DNA of 64,000 bases from Streptomyces sp. NBC_00249 (GCF_026342355.1 NZ_JAPEMV010000001.1:1488001-1552000); one strand, 5' to 3'; shown: positions 10,059 through 19,637, counted from the first letter of the stretch. Notes: generated by a model from the letters alone, not told the origin. A program made the numbers and translations.

Positions 10059-10427
10059 TCAGTGGGCGTAGTCGGGGGCGATGCGTTCGACGAGGCGGAG
10101 CAGGGCGGCCCAGGCCAGGTCGTACGCCTTGTCGTCCTGGAAGTCGGAGCCGTGCTGGTCCCCGGAGAGTTGGCGGGCTGTCAGTTCGCAGACCTCGGGG
10201 GCGGGGATCAGGAGCGGAGCCCCGCCCGCCATGGCCGTGGTCTGGATCTGGCAGGCGTTCTCGAGGTAGTGCATGCGCAGGAAGGCCTGGGCGGGGCTGG
10301 TGCCGACGGTCAGCAGGCCGTGGTTGCGCAGGATCATCGCGGGGTGCTCGCCCAGGTCGGCGACCAGGCGCTGCTGTTCGTCGAGGTTGAGGGCGACGCC
10401 TTCGTAGTGGTCGGTGCGGGAGCAGCC
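10059..10427 (-). pseudogene. Class II aldolase/adducin-family gene, 5' half missing
   Basis: The C-terminal part of a class II aldolase is clear: YEGVALNLDEQQRLVADLG, then AMILRNHGLLTVGTSPAQAF with the zinc-binding His, then FLRMHYLENACQIQ. The first 110-130 residues with the other metal ligands are absent. Upstream of about 10428 the sequence turns abruptly into the divergent PucR gene on the other strand. One deletion has therefore removed the 5' ends of both genes and the promoter region between them. Confidence 0.75.
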
Positions 10428-11756
10428 GCGCTCGGCTTCGGCGTGGCACCGGTCTACGACGAGGTGCCGCCGGACCTGGTCACCGCCTGCGAGCGGCACT
10501 CCCTTCCCCTGCTGCGCGTCCCTGTCGCCACACCCTTCGTCGCCGTCGGCCGCTCCCTCTACGGAGCGATCGCCGACGCCAGCACTCGCGACCTGCGGCA
10601 GATCTCCCAGGCGCAGTCCGCCCTCGCCTCCGCCGCGGCCCGCCCCGATGCGATGCCCGCCGTCCTGCACCAGCTCTCCACCCACCTCGGCGCCTGGACC
10701 GTGCTGATCGACGCGCAGGGCCGTGACCTGTTCAGCGCCGGCCCCCGGCCCGCCCCGGCCGTCCGGCAGCAGCTGCTCGACCTGGCCGTACGCACCATGT
10801 CCCGATCACGGCTCGCCAGGGCGGGACGCACCCAGCCACCGACCGCCGCGGCCGAGCACCACGCGGGCAGCCGCCTCACCGTGCACACGCTCCCCGGCAG
10901 GGAAGGCAGCACCGGGCCGCTCGTCCTCGGCATCGCCGCCACCACTCCGCCCACGGTCGTCCACCGCGCGGCGACCGGCGTGGCCACCGTCCTGCTCTCC
11001 CTGCTCACCAGCCCCCGCCACGCCCTCGGTACGGACAGCGCCGACGCCGGCGCGCTGGTCCGGCTGATGCTGGGAGCGTCACCCGCGGACGTCGCCCCCG
11101 TCCTCCTCCCTGCCGACGCTCCGCCCGGCGGTCGCTGGGTCGTCGTCCGCGGCCATCGCGCCAGGCCGGAGGCGGGCTCGAGCGTGCCCGTCGGCGGCGA
11201 CCCCGTACAGCTCGCAGCACTTGGCACCGCGCTGAGCACCTCCTACCTCGGCCTGGACGGCGACGCGCTGCGTGCCCTGGTCCCGGGCGCACCCTCGATC
11301 GACGCCGAGGCCGCCGCCCGGCTGGGCTGGACGCTCGGCCTCAGCGCACCCGTGGCCACCGTCGACCTGCCCAGCGCCGATACACAGGCCGAGCGCGCAC
11401 TGCGGCGCGCCCTCGCCACCGGTGAGCCGGTGGTGCACCACCGCGCCGAGGAGCAGAGCGTCCACGGCATCGTCGACGCCGCCGATGCCAGGGCTCTCGC
11501 CCGCGCCCGGTTCGCCCCGCTCGACACCGCCGCACAGCCCGGCCCCGCCGTTCTGCTGGAGACGCTGCGCACCTGGCTCGCACTGCACTGCAGCTGGGAC
11601 CAGACCGCCACCGCGCTCCAGGTGCACCGCAATACGGTGCGCCACCGCATCGGCCGCGTGGCCGACCTCCTGGAGACCGATGTCCAGGACCCTGACGTCC
11701 GGATGGAGCTCTGGTTCGCCCTCCACTGGCTGCCCGGCGAGCGACAGCAGGACTGA
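10428..11756 (+). pseudogene. PucR-family transcriptional regulator, N-terminus missing
   Basis: From about 10428 the plus strand encodes the end of a PucR N-terminal sensor domain (VPPDLVTACERHSLPLLRVP, then TPFVAVGRSLYGAIA), a middle domain, and the C-terminal PucR helix-turn-helix (LLETLRTWLALHCSWDQTAT, then VHRNTVRHRIGRV). About 85 residues of the sensor domain and the start codon are lost. The frame is open further left only because it reads antisense through the aldolase remnant, so a chimeric protein is possible but unlikely to be a working sensor. It probably once controlled the adjacent aldolase/TPP-enzyme operon. Confidence 0.75.
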
Positions 11757-11807
11757 GAGGAACGAGCGGTCGCCCCGGGCCGTGGCCGGTGCTAGAAATA
11801 GAGCGTT

Positions 11808-14588
11808 ATGAGGGTTACCGGCCCGTTCGGGGCACGAGGGGACCCTGCCGGCACCGAGGCGTCACCGCCTGCCAAGGGGCAGCGTCGTCGGTTCCGGCCG
11901 AGGGTGCGCAGTGTCGCGGGCCAGGTGTTCGTGATGCAGCTCGCGATCGTGGTTCTGCTCGTTGCAGCAGCCGTGGTGGCGCAGGTGCTGCAGGCTCAGG
12001 CCGGGGTCATGGAGGACGCCCGTCATCGTTCGTTCGTGGGCGCCCAGACCTTCGCGAGCGCGCCCGAGACGCTGGCAGCCATGGAGGCCGAAGACCCGAC
12101 CGCGCTGCTGCAGCCGCGGGCGGAGCAGACCCGTAAGAAGTCCGGAGTCGATTACGTCGTCGTGTTCAGCCCGGCCGGGACGCGCTGGACCCACCCCGAC
12201 CCCAACCTGATCGGGAAGCACGTCACCGGCACCTTTGAGCACGGGCTCGCAGGCGAGACGTACACGAGCACCTTCCTCACGCCGTTCGGCAAGGCCGTGG
12301 ACACCACGGTCCCCGTCATCGACGCCGACGGGGCGGTCGTCGGACTGGTGGCCGTCGGTATCAGCGTGGAAAGCGTGAACGAGCGGGTCACGCACCAGCT
12401 GCCGCTCCTGTTCGCCGCCGCAGCCGGCGCCCTGCTCCTGGCGACGGCCGGCTCGGCTCTCGTAAGCCGGAGACTGCGGCGCCAGACGCACGGTCTGGAG
12501 CCGGCCGAACTGAGGCGGATGTACGAGCACCACGATGCCGTGCTCCACGCGGCGCGCGAAGGGGTGCTCATCGTCGGGGGCGACGGACGCCTCGTACTGG
12601 CCAACGACGAGGCGCGGCGGCTACTGGACCTGCCCGCGGACGCGGAGGGACGCCAGATCCCGGACCTGGACCTGCCTCCGCCACTGGCCGAACTGCTGCT
12701 CTCCGGCCGGGAGGCCACCGACGAGGTGCATGCCGCGGGCGACTGGCTGCTGGCGGTGAACGTACGACCCACCGAGCCGTACGGCGGACCGCCCGGGAAC
12801 GTGGTGACGCTGCGCGACACGACCGAGCTGCGGGTCGTCGCCGGAGAGGCCGCCGTGGCCCAGCGCCGGTTGAAGCTGCTCTACGACGCGATGACCGAGA
12901 TCGGCACCACCCTCGACGTCGTGAGGACAGCCGAGGAGCTGACCCGGTTCTCGGTCCCCCGCTTCGCCGACTTCGCCAGCGTCGATCTGGTTGCCCCGAT
13001 CCTCCAGGGAGAGGAGCCGACGGGCACGACACTTCGCCGTACGGCCGTCACCGGCATCCGGGACGACCATCCCCTGTACGACGTCGGCCAGGTGATCGAC
13101 TTCGTGGCCACCGCCCCGCAGGCGATCGGCTTCGGCACCAGGGAGCCGGTTCTGGAGGCGGACCTGCCCGGCTCGACCGAGTGGCGCGAGCAGGATCCCG
13201 TCATCGCCCAGGAGATCATCGACCACGGCATCCACTCGATGATCGTCATCCCCTTGCGCGCACGGGGCGTCCTCATGGGCGTCGCGAGCTTCTGGCGCTC
13301 CGAGAAGCCCGAACCCTTCGAGCAGGAGGACGTGTCGATCGCCGAGGAGCTGGTCGGCCGAGCGGCGCTGGCCATCGACAACGCCCGCCGCTACACCCGC
13401 GAGCATGCCGTGGCCGTCGCCCTGCAGCGCAGCCTCCTGCCACAGGGGGTGCCCGAGCATTCCGCGCTCGATGTGGCGTACCGCTATCTGCCCGCGCGGG
13501 CCGGGGTGGGCGGGGACTGGTTCGACGTGATCCCGCTGCCCGGCGCCAGGGTGGCGCTGGTCGTGGGCGACGTCGTGGGCCACGGGCTGCATGCGGCCGC
13601 CACCATGGGCCGTCTGCGCACCGCGGTGCACAATTTCTCCGCGCTCGACCTGCCTCCCGACGACCTCCTGGTGCACCTGGACGAACTGGTGAGCCAGATC
13701 GACAGCGACGAGGCAGCCGGCGGTGACGGCGCGGCGCTCGCGGGGGCCACCTGCCTGTACGCCGTCTACGACCCGATCGCCGGCCGGGTCAGCATCGCCC
13801 GGGCCGGCCATCCCGGCCCCGCCTTGGTCCTCCCCGACGGCACCGTTTCGTTCCCCGACGTGCCCCTGTCCCCGCCCTTGGGTGTGGGCGGCAGCCTGCC
13901 CGTGGAGAGCGCCGACATCCTCCTGCCCGAAGGGTCACGACTCGTGCTCTTCACCGACGGACTGGTCGAGGACCGTGACCGCGACATCGATACGGGCCTG
14001 GAGCTGCTGCGCATCACCTTGGCCGCAGGTGCGGACCGTACGCCGGACGAGACGTGCACCGCAGTCCTCGACACCGTGCTGTCCGCACACCCCGACGACG
14101 ACGTCGCCCTGCTGGTGGCGCGCACCCGGCTGATGGACCCCGCCCGGGTCGCCGAGTGGGACGAGGTCCCTTCCGACCCCGCGGCCGTGGCTCCGGTCCG
14201 CTCCGCTTGCGGACGCACTCTGACCGCATGGGGGTTGGAGGAGATCGGGTACGCCACCGAGCTGATCCTCAGCGAGCTGATCACCAACGCCATCCGCTAC
14301 GGCGCCCAGCCCATCCGCGTCCGCATGCTGCACGACGACGATCGCAGCCTGATCTGCGAGGTCTCCGACGGCAGCAGCACCTCCCCGCACATGCGGCGCG
14401 CCGCCACCACCGACGAGGGAGGCCGCGGCCTGTTCCTCGTAGCCCAGTTCGCCGAACGCTGGGGCACTCGCTACACCCCGCGCGGCAAGGTGATCTGGAC
14501 CGAGCAGTCGCTCCACGACAACCAAGAAGGACCAGGAGCCGACATGGTCGAACACCTCCTCGACCAATGGGACGACGAGGCCTTGTGA
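11808..14588 (+). CDS. Membrane sensor SpoIIE/RsbU-type Ser/Thr phosphatase with anti-sigma-like kinase domain
   Basis: A 926-residue multidomain signalling protein. In order: a TM helix near 43-63, an extracytoplasmic sCache/CitA-like sensor (about 64-190) with VDYVVVFSPAGTRWTHPDP, a second TM near 200-220, a PAS domain (about 240-340), a GAF domain (about 360-525), a PP2C SpoIIE phosphatase with GVGGDWFDV, VGDVVGHG and FTDGLVE metal-binding motifs, and a C-terminal HATPase_c domain of RsbW type (ELILSELITNAIRYG; DEGGRGLFLV). In Streptomyces such proteins dephosphorylate anti-anti-sigma factors and bind partner regulators in stress or development control. No partner gene is adjacent. The ATG follows a weak ribosome site. 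Confidence 0.92.
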   Translation: MRVTGPFGARGDPAGTEASPPAKGQRRRFRPRVRSVAGQVFVMQLAIVVLLVAAAVVAQVLQAQAGVMEDARHRSFVGAQTFASAPETLAAMEAEDPTALLQPRAEQTRKKSGVDYVVVFSPAGTRWTHPDPNLIGKHVTGTFEHGLAGETYTSTFLTPFGKAVDTTVPVIDADGAVVGLVAVGISVESVNERVTHQLPLLFAAAAGALLLATAGSALVSRRLRRQTHGLEPAELRRMYEHHDAVLHAAREGVLIVGGDGRLVLANDEARRLLDLPADAEGRQIPDLDLPPPLAELLLSGREATDEVHAAGDWLLAVNVRPTEPYGGPPGNVVTLRDTTELRVVAGEAAVAQRRLKLLYDAMTEIGTTLDVVRTAEELTRFSVPRFADFASVDLVAPILQGEEPTGTTLRRTAVTGIRDDHPLYDVGQVIDFVATAPQAIGFGTREPVLEADLPGSTEWREQDPVIAQEIIDHGIHSMIVIPLRARGVLMGVASFWRSEKPEPFEQEDVSIAEELVGRAALAIDNARRYTREHAVAVALQRSLLPQGVPEHSALDVAYRYLPARAGVGGDWFDVIPLPGARVALVVGDVVGHGLHAAATMGRLRTAVHNFSALDLPPDDLLVHLDELVSQIDSDEAAGGDGAALAGATCLYAVYDPIAGRVSIARAGHPGPALVLPDGTVSFPDVPLSPPLGVGGSLPVESADILLPEGSRLVLFTDGLVEDRDRDIDTGLELLRITLAAGADRTPDETCTAVLDTVLSAHPDDDVALLVARTRLMDPARVAEWDEVPSDPAAVAPVRSACGRTLTAWGLEEIGYATELILSELITNAIRYGAQPIRVRMLHDDDRSLICEVSDGSSTSPHMRRAATTDEGGRGLFLVAQFAERWGTRYTPRGKVIWTEQSLHDNQEGPGADMVEHLLDQWDDEAL

Positions 14589-14599
14589 CCGCGTAGGAG

Positions 14600-15190
14600 T
14601 CAGGCGCGCGCACCGTCGAGGATCAGGTCGACCAGGCGCGGGACCAGGGTGTCCTCCAGCGGTTCGCCGGTGAGCAGCACCCGGGCGAGAAGGGGGCCCG
14701 TGATGGCCTCGACCAGGAGGTGGGGGTCGGTTTCGGCGGGTAGGTCTCCGCGGTCGATGCCGCGCCGGACGAGGGCTTCGGCACGCTCCAGGCGGGCGTT
14801 CCAGTAGGAGCGCCTCCCCTCCTCCAGGTCGTTCTCACCGCGCACCGTGCCGAGGTGCAGCAGTGCGGCGCCGGCCGGCGTCGAGAGGTACCGGGCCAGC
14901 GCCGTGAACAGCTGGGACAGGTCCTCGCGCACACCTCCTGTGTCCGGAGTCGGGAGGGCCGTGTCGGAATGGGTGGCCAGCGCGTCGAAGACCAGGTTCT
15001 CGCGGGTCTTCCAACGCCGGTAGACCGAGGTCTCGTGGACGCCGGCCGCGCGCGCGACGGCGGCCACGGTGGTCGCGGCCAGCCCCTCCGAGGTGAGCAG
15101 GTCGACGGTGGCGGCCAGAACCGCCTGCCGCATCCGCTCACCGCGACGCCTGAGCGGCGGCGCTTCTCTTTCGCCTCTTTCACCCGTCAT
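14600..15190 (-). CDS. TetR-family repressor
   Basis: A 196-residue regulator. The N-terminal helix-turn-helix (about 20-65) contains AAVARAAGVHETSVYRRWKT, typical of TetR; the C-terminal ligand domain is of the TetR_C_16/AcrR-like kind. It is divergent from the alcohol dehydrogenase gene, and two copies of a CGCAAG-N4-CTTGCG palindrome fill the gap, so it very likely represses both itself and the dehydrogenase. Confidence 0.92.
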   Translation of the reverse strand: MTGERGEREAPPLRRRGERMRQAVLAATVDLLTSEGLAATTVAAVARAAGVHETSVYRRWKTRENLVFDALATHSDTALPTPDTGGVREDLSQLFTALARYLSTPAGAALLHLGTVRGENDLEEGRRSYWNARLERAEALVRRGIDRGDLPAETDPHLLVEAITGPLLARVLLTGEPLEDTLVPRLVDLILDGARA

Positions 15191-15203
15191 GACAGCAGCC
15201 TAA

Positions 15204-15262
15204 CGCAAGTCTCCTTGCGATATGGAACCGGCAGGCGTACGTTCTAAAGCAAGACGACTTGC
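15204..15262. promoter_or_regulatory. Paired TetR operators between the repressor and adh genes
   Basis: CGCAAG-TCTC-CTTGCG (15204-15219) is a perfect palindrome. GCAAG-ACGA-CTTGC (15249-15262) repeats its core, centres about 44 bp apart. The first lies at the repressor promoter, the second 41 bp before the dehydrogenase ATG. Confidence 0.8.
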
Positions 15263-15302
15263 GATAGCTCGCAGTCCACCGACCCGGAACGGACGAACCG
15301 CC

Positions 15303-16313
15303 ATGGACCTCATGCGCGCCGCACGGCTGCACATCCCCTCCCGCACACTGACCGTCCAGGACGCGCCCAAGCCGGTCCCCGGCCCAGGGCAGGTACTGGT
15401 GAAGGTCGCGGCGGCCGGCGTGTGCCTGTCCGACGTCCACCTGATCGACGGCACCCTCACACCGGCCCACCTGCACGGCGACACCGTCACCCTCGGACAC
15501 GAGGTCGCCGGGACGATCGCCGCGCTCGGACCGGATGTGACCGGCTGGACGGTTGGGCAGCGGGTCGTGCTGCAGGCCGGCGAGGTCCGCGGCGACCGCC
15601 TCCTCACCCGAGGCGTCGACTACGACGGCGGCTGGGCCGAGTACGCGCTGGCCCGTGTCGACACTCTGTTCGCATTGCCCGACTCGATCCCCTTCGAGCA
15701 GGGAGCGATCATCCCGGACGCGGTCTCCACCCCCTGGGGAGCCGTCACCACCACCGCCGGAGTCCGCCCGGCTCAGGCCGTCGGCGTCTGGGGCGTCGGC
15801 GGGCTCGGCGCCCACGCCGTCCAGCTGCTGCGCACCGTCGGGGCCCATCCGATCATCGCCGTCGACCCGGCACCGGCCGCCCGCCGGCGGGCCCTGGACT
15901 TCGGGGCCGACCTGGCCCTGGACCCGGCCGACCCTTTGCTGCGCATACAGATCATGGAGGCCACCGGCTACCGGGCACTGGAGGTCGCCTTCGACTTCGC
16001 CGGCGTCGCCGCCGTCCGTGAGCAGGCCCTGACCGTCCTCGCACCCCAGGGACAACTGGTCCTGGTCGGCCTGACCATCAAGCCGCTGACCGTCGCCAAC
16101 GGCACGCTCTTCAGCTACCTCCAGCACCGGATCCTCGGCCACTACGGCTCCGAGGACCACGCCGTCCCGCAGCTGATCGCCCTGACCCAAGGCGGCCGGC
16201 TGGACTTTTCCCGCTCCATCACCGACGTGCTGCCGCTCGCCGACGCCGCCAAGGCCGTCCAGCGCCTGCGCACCAAGGAAGGCGACCCGATCCGCCTGGT
16301 CCTGCGCCCCTGA
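15303..16313 (+). CDS. Zinc-type (MDR) alcohol dehydrogenase without structural zinc
   Basis: A 336-residue medium-chain dehydrogenase. The catalytic-zinc ligands are Cys41 (GVCLSDVH) and His66-Glu67 (LGHEVAG). The usual four-Cys structural-zinc loop is missing: the corresponding segment after VVLQAGEVRGDRLL has no Cys. The Rossmann motif is GVWGVGGLGAHAVQL. It oxidises or reduces an alcohol/aldehyde with NAD(P); the substrate is unknown. It lies downstream of TetR operators and ahead of an HSL-type esterase, which suggests a small detoxification or catabolic unit. Confidence 0.88.
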   Translation: MDLMRAARLHIPSRTLTVQDAPKPVPGPGQVLVKVAAAGVCLSDVHLIDGTLTPAHLHGDTVTLGHEVAGTIAALGPDVTGWTVGQRVVLQAGEVRGDRLLTRGVDYDGGWAEYALARVDTLFALPDSIPFEQGAIIPDAVSTPWGAVTTTAGVRPAQAVGVWGVGGLGAHAVQLLRTVGAHPIIAVDPAPAARRRALDFGADLALDPADPLLRIQIMEATGYRALEVAFDFAGVAAVREQALTVLAPQGQLVLVGLTIKPLTVANGTLFSYLQHRILGHYGSEDHAVPQLIALTQGGRLDFSRSITDVLPLADAAKAVQRLRTKEGDPIRLVLRP

Positions 16314-16466
16314 CCCCCGTCTCCCACCCGCGCCGCCGGGGCGGCCGCTGCTCGCCCGTCCGTCTCCGGTAGCGGCATCCGCACCGTGACCGCACGATGC
16401 GAGGCAAAGACCCGAACCGCCACTCCCTCGCGTGTCCCGACACGTCCCGCCGAAGAAAGGTGCCCC

Positions 16467-17402
16467 ATGCCCGTCGACCCGTCCATCGCCGCCGTACTCG
16501 ACCAGGTCAACGCCCACCCCGCCCCCAGGATCATCGACACCGATCCCGAGGTGCTGCGCGAGGTGAACCGCCAGATGGGCGCAGGCCTCGCGCTGCCGGA
16601 GCCGATCGAGGTCGGCTCCGTGCAGGACACCACCGTCCCCGGACCCGCCGGGCGGATCCCCGTCCGCGTCTACCGGCCCGACCGGGGTGGACCCGTTCCC
16701 ACGGTGGTCTTCTTCCACGGCGGCGGCTGGCTCACCGGCGACCTCGACAGCCATGACGACGTCACCCGGCGGATGTGCCGCGACGTGCACGCGGTGGTCG
16801 TGGCCGTCGACTACCGCCTGGCCCCCGGGCACCCCTTCCCCGCCGCCTACGACGACTGCCTCGCCGCCGCCCACCGCATCGCTGACCACATCGACGACTA
16901 CGGCGGCCGCCGCGACCGCCTCGCCGTGGCCGGTGACAGCGCCGGAGGCAACCTGGCCGCCGCCGTCGCCCTCACCTTCCGCGACGAAGGCCGACCGCTC
17001 GCCGCACAACTCCTGGTCTACCCCGCCACCGACTTCATCGGCGACTACCCCTCGCGCACCGAGAACGCCACGGGCTACGTCCTCTCCCAGCAAGACGTCC
17101 TGGACATCCAGCACCTCTACGCGGGCGACGACCCCGCCGTTCGCGGCTCCTGGCAGGTCTCCCCGCTGCGCGCCGAGAACTTCACCGGCCTCGCCCCCGC
17201 AGTCATCGGCACCGCCCAGTACGACCCCCTGCGCGACGAGGGCAACGCCTACGCCGAAGCCCTCACCGACGCCGGCGTGGACGTCTTCGCCCGCAGCTAC
17301 GACGGACTGATCCACGCCTTCCTCAACCTCTTCCCCGTCTCCCCGGCCGCCGACGCCGCCGTCACCGAGCTGTACGCCCAACTCAAGGAACGACTCAGCT
17401 GA
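16467..17402 (+). CDS. HSL-family alpha/beta hydrolase (esterase), first copy
   Basis: A 311-residue hormone-sensitive-lipase-family esterase. The oxyanion motif is HGGGW (in VVFFHGGGWLTGDL), the nucleophile GDSAGGN, the acid in DPLRDEG and the catalytic His in LIHAFLN. There is no signal peptide. GAAAGG precedes the ATG. It lies 153 bp after the dehydrogenase in the same direction. A paralogue of similar length follows at 18231. Confidence 0.9.
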   Translation: MPVDPSIAAVLDQVNAHPAPRIIDTDPEVLREVNRQMGAGLALPEPIEVGSVQDTTVPGPAGRIPVRVYRPDRGGPVPTVVFFHGGGWLTGDLDSHDDVTRRMCRDVHAVVVAVDYRLAPGHPFPAAYDDCLAAAHRIADHIDDYGGRRDRLAVAGDSAGGNLAAAVALTFRDEGRPLAAQLLVYPATDFIGDYPSRTENATGYVLSQQDVLDIQHLYAGDDPAVRGSWQVSPLRAENFTGLAPAVIGTAQYDPLRDEGNAYAEALTDAGVDVFARSYDGLIHAFLNLFPVSPAADAAVTELYAQLKERLS

Positions 17403-17415
17403 CCACTCCCGCTCC

Positions 17416-17765
17416 GGCGCGGATCGCGCCACCGGTGCACGCGGCGCCAAGGGCAAGCACGTACCGGCCCTGATACCCGGCCAGCCGGCTGCCGACGAGG
17501 AATGCGTTCCCACTCGCCGTCCCGATGGGACGGCTCTTGCCGGCGACGCCTCAGCTGAAGAAGGCGCCCGCATCCTGGGCAAAGCGTCGAAGGTCCTCAA
17601 CCGTGAGCTGGACGCGGCCACTGTGCGGGCTGCGCTGGAGGAGACCGTGCCGCGGGAGGCGATCTCCGACGGTGCGGCTGTGGTCAAGGCCCCACCGGAG
17701 GGCGACTGGTCGACCGAGGCGGCGATGTGGGAGAAGCCGGCCCGGCCCTACGAGGCCGTGCGCTC
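17416..17765 (+). pseudogene. Coding-like fragment without a start, unidentified
   Basis: One frame is open and reads like real protein (ARILGKASKVLNRELDAATV, then RAALEETVPREAISDGAAVV) with suitable codon third positions, but it has no start codon or ribosome site and runs directly into antisense of the next gene. I do not recognise the family. It is most likely a leftover of a truncated gene in this decayed island. Confidence 0.35.
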
Positions 17766-18125
17766 GGACCGGCCGGTGTCAGCGGTCGGCGGGGCGGCCG
17801 AGATCTGCTGCATGAGGCTGAGCAGGTCCGGAGCGACCCACTCCTCCGCAATCTGGTCGCCCTCGAAGCGACACACCTCGACACTTCGGTAGCCGACCTG
17901 GCGGCCCGTGGCCTCGAACTGCTGGAACGGGCCCTGGTGCGTGCCTTCGAAGCGGACCAGCACGGTCACCTTGTCGCCGACGCCGAACATGTCCTGGACG
18001 CTGATCTTCAGGTCGGGGAACGCGTCCTTCATCATCTTGGTGCCCTGATGCCAGATCGCCCGGCCCTGCAGCGGGTCGGGGCACCCGGGCACGTAGTGCT
18101 CCATGGCCCAGCTTCCCGAGATCAT
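17748..18125 (-). pseudogene. SnoaL-like/ester-cyclase-type protein, N-terminally truncated
   Basis: The minus strand encodes a SnoaL_2/DUF-type alpha+beta barrel half: MKDAFPDLKISVQDMFGVGD, then VRFEGTHQGPFQQFEATGRQ and FEGDQIAEEWVAPDLL. Family members begin with a helix of about 40 residues (NK..V..F.EV.N.GD) that is absent here; the first ATG, at 18125, already falls inside the conserved fold. It may be non-functional. It overlaps the fragment on the other strand at its 3' end. Confidence 0.6.
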
Positions 18126-18230
18126 CGTGGTCGGCAGCGGTGACCGGCGTGGGGCCTGGACCCCGGCGCGAGCGTCGTTCACGGTGGGGCGCTGGAAGCT
18201 GCTGTCCAACGCGAGAGGATTGAGCGAGCC

Positions 18231-19139
18231 GTGCCACTGGATCCGACTCTGCAGAAACTGCTCGCCGATATGCCGGCGACCGACTTCGATACGGTTCCGC
18301 TGGAGGAACTGCGCCGCGCCAACATCGCGAACGCCATCGCACAGCGGCGCGTCGTAGAGCTGCCGCGCATCGAGGACCGCCGCGCCGACGGGGTGGGCGT
18401 GCGCATCTACTGGCCTCAGGCCGACCCGGCCGGCCTGCCGATGGTCGTGTACTACCACGGGGGCGGGTTCTTCATGGGCAACCTCGACACTCACGACAGC
18501 GTCGCCCGCACCATCGCCCACCAAGCAGGCGCAGTCGTGGCCTCCGTCGACTACCGGCTCGCCCCCGAGGACCCTTACCCGGCGGCGGTGGAGGACGCGT
18601 TCACCGCGCTGCACTGGACCGCCGCCCACGCCGGCGAACTCGGCGGGGACCCGGACCGCATCGCCGTGGCCGGCGACTCGGCCGGCGGGAACCTGGCCGC
18701 CATGGTCGCCCTGCGCGCCCGCGACGCCGGTGGGCCACCGCTGCGCTTCCAGTTGCTGTGGTACCCGTGCACGCACATCGACCCCACCCTGCCCTCGGAG
18801 GCGGAGAATGCCGACGCACCCGTCCTGCCCCGCCGCGCCGTCGAGCTGAGTGCTGGCTGGTACCTGGGCGAGCGCGACCCCAAGACCTCTGGCGCCGCAC
18901 CCGCCTACGCCGAAAGCCACGCCGGCCTGCCGCCCGCTTACATCGCCACAGTCCAAGGCGACGCCATCCGCGACGAAGGCATCCGCTACGCCCAACTGCT
19001 CCGGGCAGCCGGCGTCCCGGTCGAACACCACAACCACGAGGACCTGGTCCACGCCTTCTGCACCCTCGCCCCGCACGTGCCCGCCGCGGCGAGAGCGCTG
19101 GACGACTCCCTCGCTGCACTCAAGACCGGCCTCGCCTGA
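18231..19139 (+). CDS. HSL-family alpha/beta hydrolase (esterase), second copy
   Basis: A 302-residue paralogue of the esterase at 16467. It carries HGGGF (VVYYHGGGFFMGNLDTHDSV), GDSAGGNLAA and a final HAFC with the catalytic His. A GTG start is favoured because GAGAGGA lies 7-8 bases upstream and family alignment begins at PLDPTLQKLL. Both copies share the DYRLAPxxPxPAA block, suggesting an old duplication or joint transfer. Confidence 0.9.
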   Translation: MPLDPTLQKLLADMPATDFDTVPLEELRRANIANAIAQRRVVELPRIEDRRADGVGVRIYWPQADPAGLPMVVYYHGGGFFMGNLDTHDSVARTIAHQAGAVVASVDYRLAPEDPYPAAVEDAFTALHWTAAHAGELGGDPDRIAVAGDSAGGNLAAMVALRARDAGGPPLRFQLLWYPCTHIDPTLPSEAENADAPVLPRRAVELSAGWYLGERDPKTSGAAPAYAESHAGLPPAYIATVQGDAIRDEGIRYAQLLRAAGVPVEHHNHEDLVHAFCTLAPHVPAAARALDDSLAALKTGLA

Positions 19140-19154
19140 ACGCTTGGCACTGAG

Positions 19155-19335
19155 CTCGTCATCCTGGCCCTGTGCTCCCGAAGTCGCCGCGAAGTGACGA
19201 GTTCGGCCGGGCCGATCACCGTGGTGATCTCGGTGGCGCGGCCGTCGGCAACGGTGAAGGCGAGGAGGGATAGGGGGTGCCGTCTTCGCACCAGGAGATG
19301 ACGCCGGGGCGGCCGTTGACGGTCGCCGCAAGCTG
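19155..19335 (-). pseudogene. Remnant of the C-terminal end of a SigJ/ECF41-type sigma factor
   Basis: Two minus-strand frames together give QLAATVNGRPGVISWCEDGT and then LLAFTVADGRATEITTVIGP, the usual end of SigJ-type extracytoplasmic sigma factors (SnoaL-like C-terminal domain). A frameshift near 19270 separates them and the sigma-2 and sigma-4 domains are absent; GGGGGGAAT-rich repeat sequence replaces them. Non-functional. Confidence 0.5.
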
Positions 19336-19440
19336 CCTCCGCTGGGGGGAATCCGGGGGGAATGAGGCCTCGTCGGGGGGCGGCTGGGGGGAATCGGCTG
19401 CATATACGGGCAGCAGAGTGAAAGACTCCGAAAGGTCGAT

Positions 19441-19490
19441 CACTGCAGGTCAGACGACCTGTGCAGCGAATTTTCGCAGGTCAGCGGCGT
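19441..19490. repeat. Direct and inverted repeats at the right end of the island unit
   Basis: GCAGGTCAG occurs at 19445-19453 and 19476-19484 (31-bp period), and CAGGTC-AGAC-GACCTG forms an inverted repeat at 19446-19461. The cluster ends 14 bp before the attR-like junction. The position suits recombinase arm sites or an operator. Confidence 0.5.
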
Positions 19491-19503
19491 GCGGGTGACG
19501 ACT

Positions 19504-19637
19504 TCAAGAAGATCTCCTCGTGGGCCGCCATCCTCTTCGCCCCCACCCTGGTCGGCACCATCTACGGCATGAACTTCGAGTCCATGCCTGAGTTGGGTTG
19601 GAGCTTCGGATACCCCCTTGCGATCTGCCTCATGGGG
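19504..19637 (+). pseudogene. corA: Displaced corA 3' fragment with attR-like junction (19504-19525)
   Basis: The sequence encodes [20 protein letters not shown] then [19 protein letters not shown] and ICLMG. The first part uses normal GC-ending codons and is the native continuation of corA; from about 19588 it switches to the same low-GC version found in the intact gene (35 identical bases, 19604-19638 and 7922-7956). The frame is lost after ICLMG, where a GGGGA joins it to post-corA sequence. It has no start and cannot make a channel. Confidence 0.85.

Noticed and set aside
9954..11756. A single 600-residue plus-strand gene
   Set aside because: Its first about 155 codons are antisense to the TPP enzyme and aldolase remnant; only the part after about 10428 is PucR-like, so it is a truncated gene, not a fusion.
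15180..17687. 835-codon minus-strand open frame
   Set aside because: It runs opposite the alcohol dehydrogenase and esterase genes; composition is Gly/Val/Asp-rich and no domain is visible.
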